Source of the DNA: a virus
Length of the DNA: 59,431 bases
Strand: one strand, 5' to 3'
Virus record (IMG/VR): IMGVR_UViG_3300043313_002478
Span: 1 to 59,431 of that record
Below the pieces are notes generated by a model, which saw only the letters and a list, made by a program, of their open reading frames with translations, was not told the DNA's origin and did not search any database. This document shows positions 30,500 to 39,463 of the stretch, in pieces; the stretch's first letter is position 1, and each line of letters starts with the position of its first letter. The position numbers and the translations under genes were made by a program.

Positions 30500-32233
30500 A
30501 TGCGACGACCCTCCACCACCGTCCTCCTCTTCGCGGTCCTCTTCGCGGCGATGATGGGGGTGGGCACCACCGCCCAGACCCTCTCGCAACAGGTGCTCCA
30601 GCTCCTCGCCCGCAACAACACCTGGACGGGGCTGCAGACGTTCGATCGCTCGGTGGGGTTGAAGCTGGACCGGGCCTCGGCCCCGCTGGCCTCCCCCACG
30701 GACAAGCTGGAGAACCGCGGCGGGAACCTCTATTTCGGCGGCGCGCTCGTGACGACCAGCGCCTCCAGCGGGACGGTCACCTCGGTCGACATGACCGTCC
30801 CGTCGATCCTGAGTGTGTCGGGTAACCCGATCACGTCCAGCGGCACCCTCGCGGTGTCCCTCGCCACCCAAGGCCAGAACCTCGTGTTCGCCGGGCCCAC
30901 CTCCGGGACGGGCACCCCCACCTTTCGCGCGCTGGTGGCGGCGGACATCCCCCCCATCAGTATCGTTACCGGCACGGTCGCGGTGGCCAATGGCGGGACG
31001 GGGCTGACCTCGGGCACGAGCGGCGGGGTACTGGCCTTCACCGCCTCGGGCACCATCGCCTCCTCGGGCGCGCTCACCGCCAACCGATTGGTCCTGGGTG
31101 GTGGGGCCGGTGCGGTCCCGACGGTGGCCGCGTCCTTGGGCACCACGGCGACGGTGTTGCACGGCAACGCCGCCGGTGCGCCGACGTTTGGAGCGGTGGT
31201 GCTCACGACCGATGTGTCCGGGATCCTTCCCGTGGCCAACGGCGGCACCGCCCTCGCGTCCGGGACCTCCGGCGGCGTGCTCTACTACTCGGGCACGGGG
31301 ACCCTCGCGTCGAGTGGCGCGTTGACGGCCAGCCGGATTGTCCTCGGCGGCGGCGCCGGGGCCTCCCCGACGGTCCTGGGGTCGCTGGGGACGACGACCA
31401 CCGTCCTCCATGGCAATGCGGCGGGCGCCCCCACCTTCGGGGCGGTGGACCTCGTGGCGGACGTCACGGGCACCCTGGCGGTGGCGAGTGGCGGGACGGC
31501 GTTGGCCAGCTACACCCAGGGCGATGTGCTGTACGCCTCGGGCACGACCACCCTCGCGGTGCTGGCCAAGAATGCCAGCGCCACCCGCTACCTAGCGAAC
31601 ACGGGGACCTCCAACAACCCGGCGTGGGCGCAGGTGAACCTCGCCAACGGGGTCACCGGGACCCTCCCGGCGGCCAACGGCGGGACCTCGATCACCGGGA
31701 CGCCCACCAACGGGCAGCTCCTCATCGGCAACGGGAGTGGCTTCACCCTCGCGGCGCTCACCGGCACGGCCAACCAGGTCACCGTCACCAACGGCGCGGG
31801 GACGATCACCTTGTCCCTGCCGCAGTCGATCGCCACCGCGTCCACCCCCCAATTCGCCCGGCTCGGGCTGGGCACGGGCGCCGGCGCGACCGCGGTCATC
31901 ACCACCGCCGGCCAGATCAACACGGGCATCTACGTCCAGTCGAACTGCCCGACCGCCTCCACCACCGACTGGAACAACGGGATGGTCCAGCAGGTGACCC
32001 TGACCGGGGCCCCCTGTACCTTCACCTTCCAGAACCCGATCAGCGGCGCGTTGGAGTACACGCTGATCCTCATCCAGGACGGCTCGGGGAATCGCACCGC
32101 CGCGTGGCCGGGGACGCTCAAGTGGCAGGGCGGCGCGGCGCCAACCCTCACCACGACCGCGTCCAAGACGGACATTTGCTTCTTCAAGTGGGATGGCACC
32201 AGCTACCTCGGCCGGTGTTCCCTCAACTACTAA
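30500..32233 (+). CDS. Tail fibre protein with tandem repeats and signal-like N-terminus
   Basis: 577 residues. First 26 residues: basic start then a hydrophobic run (TVLLFAVLFAAMMGVGTTAQ) like a signal peptide. Then NNTWTGLQTFD, a common fibre motif. Two tandem units of about 70 residues follow, each containing GTSGGV, SSGAL, RLVLGGGAGA or RIVLGGGAGA, and TVLHGNAAGAPTFGAV; a third unit is degenerate. The C-terminal 100 residues (FQNPISGALEYTLIL ... TDICFFKWDG) are the tip domain seen on many phage fibres. Confidence 0.7.
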   Translation: MRRPSTTVLLFAVLFAAMMGVGTTAQTLSQQVLQLLARNNTWTGLQTFDRSVGLKLDRASAPLASPTDKLENRGGNLYFGGALVTTSASSGTVTSVDMTVPSILSVSGNPITSSGTLAVSLATQGQNLVFAGPTSGTGTPTFRALVAADIPPISIVTGTVAVANGGTGLTSGTSGGVLAFTASGTIASSGALTANRLVLGGGAGAVPTVAASLGTTATVLHGNAAGAPTFGAVVLTTDVSGILPVANGGTALASGTSGGVLYYSGTGTLASSGALTASRIVLGGGAGASPTVLGSLGTTTTVLHGNAAGAPTFGAVDLVADVTGTLAVASGGTALASYTQGDVLYASGTTTLAVLAKNASATRYLANTGTSNNPAWAQVNLANGVTGTLPAANGGTSITGTPTNGQLLIGNGSGFTLAALTGTANQVTVTNGAGTITLSLPQSIATASTPQFARLGLGTGAGATAVITTAGQINTGIYVQSNCPTASTTDWNNGMVQQVTLTGAPCTFTFQNPISGALEYTLILIQDGSGNRTAAWPGTLKWQGGAAPTLTTTASKTDICFFKWDGTSYLGRCSLNY

Positions 32234-32260
32234 CCCTCACCCTCGCAGGAGTCCCAGCTC

Positions 32261-32425
32261 ATGCTTCGGAACCTCTCGATTTTCCTCGTGATCCTCGCCA
32301 TCGGCGCACTCGGCTGGCTGGCCATGGCCGGGGTCGCGCACCTCTACACCGACCACCAGAACCTCCATACCCTCGTCACCATCGAGGACGCGCGGCAGCG
32401 GGCCGTTACCCAGCCGCCCAAGTAG
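32261..32425 (+). CDS. Single-pass membrane mini-protein (54 aa)
   Basis: 54 codons from ATG 32261 with AGGAG nine bases upstream. Hydrophobic residues 4-26 (LSIFLVILAIGALGWLAMAG), then a polar helix with His/Asp/Arg residues. It is inserted between two fibre genes. It might be an envelope-anchored factor acting on fibre or host, or a small holin relative. Confidence 0.5.
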   Translation: MLRNLSIFLVILAIGALGWLAMAGVAHLYTDHQNLHTLVTIEDARQRAVTQPPK

Positions 32426-32427
32426 CG

Positions 32428-32433
32428 TAGACT
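32428..32433 (+). promoter_or_regulatory. Leaderless -10-like box TAGACT
   Basis: TAGACT ends eight bases before ATG 32442; no Shine-Dalgarno site. Confidence 0.5.
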
Positions 32434-32441
32434 CTTCCCCC

Positions 32442-32777
32442 ATGGTGGTGGCGTACAGCGGCGCGGCCCCGAACGCCGGGGCGACGATGACGGTGCTGCT
32501 CTCGGGCACCCCCACCCCGGCGACCATCTACGCCGACGACCTCCTCACCCCGCTAGCCAATCCGTTCACCGCGGATTTGCTCACCGGGGCGTACCTGTTT
32601 TATGCGGATGATGCCCTCGCCTATGACGTCCAGGCGGCGGTCCCCTCCACCCCCGACCTGGTGGAGAACCCCGGGGACCCGTTTGTGGTCGCCGGCGGGG
32701 TCACCCCCAACCGGGTGATCAGCTTGGTGGTCAACGATAACGGGACCCAGATCGTCCTCGCGCAGGTGGTGTACTAA
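32442..32777 (+). CDS. Small fibre-type protein
   Basis: 111 residues. The sequence (TVLLSGTPTPATIYADD, NPFTADLLTGAYLFYADDALAYDV) matches the short domain L-x-G-T-x-T-x-A-x-I-Y-x-D ... G-x-Y-x-F-Y-x-x-x-x-x-Y-D-V commonly placed in phage tail fibres. Here it is a free-standing gene whose stop overlaps the next ATG (TAATG), suggesting both products work together. Confidence 0.6.
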   Translation: MVVAYSGAAPNAGATMTVLLSGTPTPATIYADDLLTPLANPFTADLLTGAYLFYADDALAYDVQAAVPSTPDLVENPGDPFVVAGGVTPNRVISLVVNDNGTQIVLAQVVY

Positions 32778-34078
32778 TGCCCAAGCCGTTCACCCTGGCC
32801 CTGAACGCGCTGCTCGTCGGCGCGCTCCTCAACCTGACCCTCGACGCGCAGACCCCCCGGATGGTGGTCCCCGGCGCCGCGACCCTGCCCGCCACCTGCA
32901 GCGCGCAGCAGGTGATTTTCCACACGACCGCCCCCATCGGCCTCTACCAGTGTGTGGCGGCCAACACGTGGAGCCAACTCGCCGAGGCGACCGGGGGCGG
33001 CGCGCCGGCCGACGCGGTGTACTGGCTGGGGGCGTCGAATGTCACCCTGACCAACGGGAAGAACCTCGGGGCGCTCTCCACCGGGCTGGTGTTGAACACG
33101 GCCGGGACGCCCACCGCGTATGGCGGGTCGGCGTGTACCAACCAGTTTGTCCGGTCGCTCAATGGCAGCGCGGTGGCCACCTGCGCGACGGTCTCGCTCA
33201 CCGCGGACGTCACCGGGTTGCTCCCCCTCGCCAACGTGGCGAACGCGTCGGCCGCCTCGGTCCTGCTCGGGCGGGGCAGCGCCGGCGGCGCGGGGGTGTA
33301 CCAGGAAATCACCCTCGGGGCGAACCTCGAAATCTCGGGCACCGTGCTCTCGGTCACGGGCGGCGGCGCCGGCGGCAACGTCACCTCCTCGACCGCGATT
33401 GGGTCCGAGCCGGGATCGCCCGCGAGTGGGGATGTCGACTTCTACACGAACACCCCGCAGTTGGCGCGGTATTCGGGCAGCGCGTGGGTCCCGTGGGGCC
33501 CGCTGTTCAAGTTCACCACCCCCTCGGGTTCGTTCTCGTGGGTCAACCAAGGCTCGGCCACCATTTCCACCACCGGCGGGGGCTACACGCTCGTGGGCGA
33601 GGCGGTCGGCAACACCGCCAACCTGAACATCCGGGTCGAGACCGCCCCATCCACCCCGTGGACGCGCACCGCCTACTTCGAGCCCATCTTCGTCCAGAAG
33701 GGGTTCAACGGCTACGGCATGTGCTTCCGCCAGTCGTCGGACGGCAAGATGGCCGTGCTCAACCTCCTCGCCTTCGACGCCGGGCTGACCACCCTCGCCA
33801 TGGCGTCGAGCAAGTACAGCGGCGCGACCGGCGCGATCACCGTCACCGACTACGTCGCGCAGCACGCCCCGAACGTGATCCACTGGGTGCGCTTCGGCGA
33901 TAACGGGACGAACCGGACCATCGAAATCTCCGCCGACGGGCAGAATTGGCTCCTGTTTCATTCGGTCGCGCGGACCGACTACATGACGGCTGACCAGGTG
34001 GGGTTCTATGTGACCGGCCAGAACGCGGCCACCCCCAACTACGCGCCGATTCTCCGGGTCCTGAGCTGGGGCTCCTAA
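32777..34078 (+). CDS. Receptor-binding tail protein, lectin-like C-terminus
   Basis: 433 residues. N-terminal hydrophobic segment (FTLALNALLVGALLNLTLDAQ) like a signal peptide, then a conserved short fold with two cysteines (LPATCSAQQVIFHTT ... GLYQCV) seen at fibre starts. A Ser/Gly-rich shaft and a concanavalin-like C-terminal domain follow (FSWVNQGSATIS, GYGMCFRQSSDGKMAVL, IHWVRFGDNGTNRTIEI). Probably binds host surface sugars. Confidence 0.6.
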   Translation: MPKPFTLALNALLVGALLNLTLDAQTPRMVVPGAATLPATCSAQQVIFHTTAPIGLYQCVAANTWSQLAEATGGGAPADAVYWLGASNVTLTNGKNLGALSTGLVLNTAGTPTAYGGSACTNQFVRSLNGSAVATCATVSLTADVTGLLPLANVANASAASVLLGRGSAGGAGVYQEITLGANLEISGTVLSVTGGGAGGNVTSSTAIGSEPGSPASGDVDFYTNTPQLARYSGSAWVPWGPLFKFTTPSGSFSWVNQGSATISTTGGGYTLVGEAVGNTANLNIRVETAPSTPWTRTAYFEPIFVQKGFNGYGMCFRQSSDGKMAVLNLLAFDAGLTTLAMASSKYSGATGAITVTDYVAQHAPNVIHWVRFGDNGTNRTIEISADGQNWLLFHSVARTDYMTADQVGFYVTGQNAATPNYAPILRVLSWGS

Positions 34079-34079
34079 C

Positions 34080-34817
34080 GTGGCCGGGTACCAGTCGATC
34101 ACCCTCGCCCAGTTGCGGACCCGCCTCCAGGAACTCTGGGAGGGGGTCCCGTTCTGGACCGCTGCCGAGGCGAACCGCGCGATCAACGAGGCGTTGCGCG
34201 AGTGGAATTTCCTGACCGGCCGGTGGGTGGGGACGGTCGTGGTGCCCTGCACGGCGCTCAACTACGACTACGCGATTCCGAACGCGATCCTCTATCGCAC
34301 CCGGGTGAGTTGGAATTCCCGCCCGATGTCCGTCTCCTCCCGTCAGGACCTCAACTACGGCCGCCCGCATTGGCGCGAGGAGTCCACCGTGAGTGGCGGC
34401 GACGTCCCGGCGCGCCCGATGCTGTGGGTACCAGTCTCCTTGCGCCTCATCTACATCTGGCCGATGGACGCCGGCGGGCACAACGCGCTGACCGTCGAGG
34501 GGGTCGCCACCACCCCGGTGCTCACCGCCGATGGCGACTACGTGGACCTGGCGGAAGCCGATATCAGCGTGCTCCTCGGGTACGCCCTGCACGTCGCCGC
34601 GTTCAAGAAGGGCGGGGGGTGGTTCACCCAATCCGTCGGGTATTTCCGCACCTTCCTCATGGCGGCCGGGCAGGAGAACTCGCTGATCACCACCTCCCAG
34701 GTGTACCGCCGCTTCATGGGACTGGACCACCGCGACCAGAAGCCCACGATTGGCGCGCCGGCGAGTCTCGATCGGATTGTCGAAACCACGATCGAAGCAG
34801 CAGGGGGTGGCTCGTGA
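34080..34817 (+). CDS. Tail adaptor protein
   Basis: 245 residues, GTG start. Helical N-terminus (LAQLRTRLQELWEGVPFW, AEANRAINEALREWNFLTG), a beta middle (LRLIYIWPMDAGG) and a helical C-terminus (DISVLLGYALHVAAFKKGG), the layout of the small ring proteins joining portal to tail hub in podoviruses. It lies together with a second such gene at 34814, just before the large hub gene. Confidence 0.55.
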   Translation: MAGYQSITLAQLRTRLQELWEGVPFWTAAEANRAINEALREWNFLTGRWVGTVVVPCTALNYDYAIPNAILYRTRVSWNSRPMSVSSRQDLNYGRPHWREESTVSGGDVPARPMLWVPVSLRLIYIWPMDAGGHNALTVEGVATTPVLTADGDYVDLAEADISVLLGYALHVAAFKKGGGWFTQSVGYFRTFLMAAGQENSLITTSQVYRRFMGLDHRDQKPTIGAPASLDRIVETTIEAAGGGS

Positions 34818-35449
34818 TCGACACCGAGGTGATGACCACCATCCAGGACGCGCTCCAGGAACCGGCCGACGGCGGGGCGACGTTCCCCTCGGGGTTGTGG
34901 ACCCAAACCGAAGTCCTCCACCGCATGAACGAGCGCCAGAACCGCTTCCTCAAGGCCACCCAGGCCCAGGTGGGGGTCGTGTGGCTGGACGTCGCCGCGG
35001 GCGTGCGGCGGGTGCAACTCCCCCCGGACTGGCTTACCACCCTCGACGTGCGCTGGCGCCCGACGGGTGGGGCGTGGACCCTGCTCCTCCGGTCGGACAG
35101 CTTCGAGACCGACCACGCGCTCCCCGGCTGGTCGACCAACACCGGCACGCCCGAGGTGTACATGGACGAGGACGCGCCGCTCTTGCAGGTGCAGATCGCC
35201 CCCGCCCCGCCCGTCGCGGGCCAACTGGAGGTCCTCTACATCCCCCAGGGGGAAGAGATGACCGGCACCGGCGATGTCCTGCTCCAAGTCCCCGACGAGA
35301 TGGCGGCGGGAGCCGTGAAGTACGGCGCCTTGGCCGACCTGCTCAACAAGGACGGCCGCGGGAAGTCCCCCGAGCGCGCTGCCTACTGCGAACTCCGCTA
35401 TCGCCTGGCCGAGCAGGTCGTCGGCCTCCTCCTCGCCGGACGCGCCTAG
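34814..35449 (+). CDS. Second tail adaptor protein
   Basis: 211 residues from GTG 34814 overlapping the previous TGA (GTGA). Layout as in 34080: N-terminal helix (TQTEVLHRMNERQNRFLKAT), a central beta domain (VRRVQLPPDWLTTLDVRW, LEVLYIPQGEEMTGTG), and C-terminal helices (VKYGALADLLNKDGRG, YRLAEQVVGLLLAG). The two genes may be old duplicates. Likely a ring between portal and tail hub. Confidence 0.55.
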   Translation: MIDTEVMTTIQDALQEPADGGATFPSGLWTQTEVLHRMNERQNRFLKATQAQVGVVWLDVAAGVRRVQLPPDWLTTLDVRWRPTGGAWTLLLRSDSFETDHALPGWSTNTGTPEVYMDEDAPLLQVQIAPAPPVAGQLEVLYIPQGEEMTGTGDVLLQVPDEMAAGAVKYGALADLLNKDGRGKSPERAAYCELRYRLAEQVVGLLLAGRA

Positions 35450-35455
35450 TCCTGT

Positions 35456-35461
35456 TAGACT
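35456..35461 (+). promoter_or_regulatory. Leaderless extended -10 TGtTAGACT
   Basis: TAGACT ends six bases before ATG 35468 and is preceded by TG, giving an extended -10. No Shine-Dalgarno site. Confidence 0.5.
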
Positions 35462-35467
35462 CCCGCC

Positions 35468-38400
35468 ATGCCCGAGCCGAAATCCACCCGGGGGATGGCG
35501 GTCACGCCGGCGGACCTCACGGTCCCGTTCGACACGCCCATTGTGCCGTTCGGCAACGCCGGGCTGAACGTCGCCGCGGCGATTGACGCGGTCAAGTCCG
35601 ACCAGTTCACCCGGCTGACCAATGTGGTGTTCACCCCCGGGGGCTCCCGCGAGGTGACCATCCGTCCCGGCCAGGTCGAGTTGGCCAGCTTCGCCGCCTC
35701 GCCTGTCCATAGCGCCCATCGGTTCGCCGACCCGTTCAACTCGACCGCCACGCGCGTGTGGGGAGTCGGGAGCGAACTCGCGCTGGGGTTGGATGGCGCG
35801 GTGTCGAGCGTCGATAGCGGCTACTCGGGCAACCCGCTGGTGCTCGTTCCGCACCGCCCGACCCTCAGTGGCACCCCGTGGATGTACGTCGCCGACCTCT
35901 ACAAGATGTCGAAGGTAGCGATCGACGGGACCGTCAAACCCATTGGCCTCCCGGCGCCGACCCTCGCCCTCACCACCTCGATGGGCGCGGATCAGGAAAC
36001 GGTCATCGCGCCGTTTGGCGGGGGTGGGGCGACCGCCGGCCCGAATTGGACGCCCAACGCCGGGAAGGACTTCTCCAACCCGCCACTCGATACTGGGGTG
36101 CCGCTGCCCGGGACGGACGCCACGATTGTGTTGGTGAGTGACCCGGGCGGCGATGTCCTCGCGGCGGGCAACGGCTGGTGGCAGTTCTGGGGGCTGGCCT
36201 ACACGTTGGACCTGTCCATGGTCGGGTCGCGCGCCGCCGACGACAACGACGTGATGAAGTTGACCATCAAGATTGGCAACCCGGCCGCGTGTGCCGAGGT
36301 GCGCCTCTATGTGGTCGTGGACGAGCTGTTCTCGCCGTCGATCCTCCCGGGGTCCTCGCCCGAGGCCAACCAGGACTTCTACGTCAAGACGTTCCGGCCG
36401 GACGACTTCACCCCGTTCATCCAGTCGCAAACCAGCCAGATCATCAACGCCGAAATCGCCCGGGTGAACACCATCCGCGATAACGCGCTCGACGCGGCCT
36501 CAACCGCCGAGGGGTACGCCGCCGCGCGCGACCAGAGTGTCCAGCGCATCGACACCCAGTTCCTCGAAACCCAGGACCCCGCGCGCGCCGCGGGCGTGAC
36601 CGTCGGCGGGTCGACCACCCAGTTTGTGGAACTCGGCACGATTGGCGTCCCGCTCCGCCGCGGGGACTGGCAACGCTACGGGAACACCGTCGGCCGGGGC
36701 TGGGGCACCGTCACCGGGCTGATCGTCTACATCCAGGCCGGACCGACCCCGGCCGAGGGCACCCAACTCCCCTTTGTCGATGTGTATGGCTGGGCACTCA
36801 CCGGAGGCTACGGCCCCGACACCATGGACGCGGCGACCCAGTCCTACGACTACCGGGCGACCAACTACGATCCGGCGACCGGCGCCGAGTCCAACCCCTC
36901 CCCCATCATGGACGGGGTGAATTGGGTCGACGCGCTCCGCCAGGCCGTGGTCGTGGCCCCAGCCGCCTATGGCGGGGGCGGGATCATCCAGCGCCTGTAT
37001 CGCCGCGGGGGGACCCTCGTCAACGATTGGTACTACCTCGGGGCCAACGAGAGTGACGGCGCGGCGTTCACCGATGAGGCCACCGATTTGTCGATCGCGG
37101 CCGCCGGGACCCTGGCGATTGACCACTACCAGCCCGTGCCCACGGTGGATAACGACGGGAACACGGTGCTGGCCCAACCCGTGGGGTGCCTGTTCGGACC
37201 GATGAACGGGCAACTGTTTGCCTTGGGCGACCCCTACCGGCCCGGGTACGTCTACGCGTGCATCCCGGGCCAACCGGATCATTGGCCGCCCGACCTCACC
37301 AACGAGGTGTGCGCCCCGTCCGAGCAACTGATGGCCGGGTTCATCTATGGCGGCCAGGCGTTCGCGTTCTCGCGGGAACGGCTGTACGTCCTCTACCAGA
37401 ACATGACCGGCCCGGGCGGGATCACCTCCACCCCCACCGAGTGTCGGGAGGGGCTGGCGGGCCGGTGGGCGTACGCGCTGGGGCTGGGGTCGATTTGGTT
37501 CTGGTCGCCCGATGGCCCACGCCGCACGAGCGGGTCCGCCGCGGAGTACATCGGCACGGACGTGATGCCCTTGTTCCAAGGCACCACCGTGAACGGCTAC
37601 CAGCCGGTGGACTTCTCCGCCGAGGCCGCGCTCCGGGTGTGCGTGTTCGAGCAGGAGGTGTGGTTTCAGTACCAGGACACCCAGGGCGCCGCGAATGTGC
37701 TGATCTATCAGGCGCTCTCCCAAACCTGGCGGCACTACGAGTTCGGCTGGCCCACGGCGGTGATCACCCCCGACCTCGGGAACCCCGTGGACACCCTCCT
37801 CATGGGCAGCCGGGACGCCGCCCTCGCCTACACCCACGACGGGACCACCGACGCGGGGTCCTCGATCGCGTGGCGCGCGCGGACCGGCACGTTTGATGGT
37901 GGTCGCCCGCGCGAGGAAAAGCTGTTCGGTGATTTGATCATCGACTTCGTGGGGTTGGAGGACCCGTTCTCGATCACCCCCTACCTCAACGCCGACACCA
38001 TCGTGGATGCCTCGGTGACGTTCACCGGTGGGTCGACCCGTGAGCGGGGGTATCTCGACGCGTTCGGCACCCTGCCCCAGCGCGCGCATTCCATCGCGGC
38101 CCACTTCGCCGGGGAGTCCCGCGCGGGCGGCCCGGTGCTCTATTACTGGGGCGTCAGCGTGGCGCCGCAGCCGGAACTCACCCTCAACCGGGCGACCCAA
38201 TGGGATGACTTTGGCCACCCCGATGAGTCCTACGTCATGGGGGTCACGCTCGACTGCGACACCCAGGGGGCGGACCTCACGGTGTTCATCGACGCGGACT
38301 TTGGCGGCGTCACCTCGACCCTGGCCACCATCACCGTCAACACCAACGGCCGGCACAAGCAGAAGTTTTCCTGGCCGGGCCTGCCCGCGCACAAGGTGCG

Positions 38401-39460
38401 GATCCGCCCCCAGAACGACTGCGGGCCGTGGATTCTCTACCGGGTCGATTGGATCTTCCAGCCCGAGCCCCCGCGGATCGCGCGGTGGGACGCCTTCTTC
38501 GAGATGGACTGGGACCAGTACTACACCGGGCTCGATTTGTATTGCGACACCGGGGGCCTCACCAAGCTGATCGTGGTGGAGGTGGATGGGACGCCCTTGG
38601 TCGACCCGGCCACCGGCCTCGCGTACTGGGCGATCCTGACCGCCGGCCGCCGGGTGGTCCACCTGACGCTCCCCACCGGCCGCGGGCATGTCCTGCGCTT
38701 CTACGCGACCGACGACAACCCGGGGCTCCTCTACACCCACCGCTGGCACACCGATGCGGAGCCGAGCGAACAAGCCAACTGGAACCAGCCGTACACGATC
38801 CTCGGCACCCAAGCGGATAAGTGGCTGAAGGGGATCGTGTTCGAGGTGGATACCTTCGCGTTGGACAAAACGGTGCGCGTCGAGGCCGACGGGGTCGTGG
38901 CGACCACCGTCACCGTGAACGCGGACGGCCGCAAAGTGGTGCAGGTGGCGATCCCGCAGATACTGGGCCGCGTGTGGCGCTTCATCCCGTCGGACGCCAA
39001 CCCCTCGCGGTTGTACACCCTCCGCCCCATTTTCGACGAGGAACCCTTCGCGCTCACCCGCTGGGAAACCCAGGAAGTCGACCACGGGGTCAATGGCTTC
39101 TACACGCTGATCGACGCGATGATCACCTTGAAGTCGAACGGGCCCGTGACCTTGACCATCACCACGATCATCAATCAGGCGACCGGCGCCGCCGTGACCG
39201 ACGACTATGTGATTCCCACCACGGGCGGGGTGAAGCGCAAGGTGTGGGTGCCGTTCCTCGACCGCAAGGGGGTGCTGACCAAGTACCTCTTCACCGGGGA
39301 CGCGTTCTGGTTGTACCGCGAGGAATCCCAAGTCACCCTCCAGCCGTGGCAGGGCGGGTCGGCCGTGGTGCGCCAGCCGTTTGGGAATGATGACCTGGAC
39401 CCCACCCGCGGGATGACCAACGCCACGTTGGCCGCGTCACGGAGCGGTGGCAGCGCCTAG
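35468..39460 (+). CDS. Large tail hub/nozzle protein (P22 gp10 / TTPB-like)
   Basis: 1330 residues, the largest gene here. The first 700 residues contain motifs of the podovirus tail hub beta-propeller: SREVTIRPGQVELASF, QPVGCLFGPMNGQLFALGD, LMAGFIYGGQAFAFSRERLY, GLAGRWAYALGLGSIWFWSP. The last 600 residues contain repeated lectin-like beta modules, each with FGHPDE- or W-N-Q-P-Y-T-like starts and a GR-x-K/V-V or GRxK strand (four units at about 900, 1010, 1100, 1190). It probably forms the tail nozzle and its extra modules may carry fibres or bind glycans. Confidence 0.6.
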   Translation: MPEPKSTRGMAVTPADLTVPFDTPIVPFGNAGLNVAAAIDAVKSDQFTRLTNVVFTPGGSREVTIRPGQVELASFAASPVHSAHRFADPFNSTATRVWGVGSELALGLDGAVSSVDSGYSGNPLVLVPHRPTLSGTPWMYVADLYKMSKVAIDGTVKPIGLPAPTLALTTSMGADQETVIAPFGGGGATAGPNWTPNAGKDFSNPPLDTGVPLPGTDATIVLVSDPGGDVLAAGNGWWQFWGLAYTLDLSMVGSRAADDNDVMKLTIKIGNPAACAEVRLYVVVDELFSPSILPGSSPEANQDFYVKTFRPDDFTPFIQSQTSQIINAEIARVNTIRDNALDAASTAEGYAAARDQSVQRIDTQFLETQDPARAAGVTVGGSTTQFVELGTIGVPLRRGDWQRYGNTVGRGWGTVTGLIVYIQAGPTPAEGTQLPFVDVYGWALTGGYGPDTMDAATQSYDYRATNYDPATGAESNPSPIMDGVNWVDALRQAVVVAPAAYGGGGIIQRLYRRGGTLVNDWYYLGANESDGAAFTDEATDLSIAAAGTLAIDHYQPVPTVDNDGNTVLAQPVGCLFGPMNGQLFALGDPYRPGYVYACIPGQPDHWPPDLTNEVCAPSEQLMAGFIYGGQAFAFSRERLYVLYQNMTGPGGITSTPTECREGLAGRWAYALGLGSIWFWSPDGPRRTSGSAAEYIGTDVMPLFQGTTVNGYQPVDFSAEAALRVCVFEQEVWFQYQDTQGAANVLIYQALSQTWRHYEFGWPTAVITPDLGNPVDTLLMGSRDAALAYTHDGTTDAGSSIAWRARTGTFDGGRPREEKLFGDLIIDFVGLEDPFSITPYLNADTIVDASVTFTGGSTRERGYLDAFGTLPQRAHSIAAHFAGESRAGGPVLYYWGVSVAPQPELTLNRATQWDDFGHPDESYVMGVTLDCDTQGADLTVFIDADFGGVTSTLATITVNTNGRHKQKFSWPGLPAHKVRIRPQNDCGPWILYRVDWIFQPEPPRIARWDAFFEMDWDQYYTGLDLYCDTGGLTKLIVVEVDGTPLVDPATGLAYWAILTAGRRVVHLTLPTGRGHVLRFYATDDNPGLLYTHRWHTDAEPSEQANWNQPYTILGTQADKWLKGIVFEVDTFALDKTVRVEADGVVATTVTVNADGRKVVQVAIPQILGRVWRFIPSDANPSRLYTLRPIFDEEPFALTRWETQEVDHGVNGFYTLIDAMITLKSNGPVTLTITTIINQATGAAVTDDYVIPTTGGVKRKVWVPFLDRKGVLTKYLFTGDAFWLYREESQVTLQPWQGGSAVVRQPFGNDDLDPTRGMTNATLAASRSGGSA

Positions 39461-39463
39461 CCC

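Noticed and set aside
30500-34078. Diversity-generating retroelement target among the fibre genes
   Set aside because: No reverse transcriptase, no template repeat and no C-type-lectin variable region seen anywhere in the window.
36500-39331. A 943-residue open frame on the minus strand
   Set aside because: Same cause: antisense of the tail hub gene, no start signals or domains.
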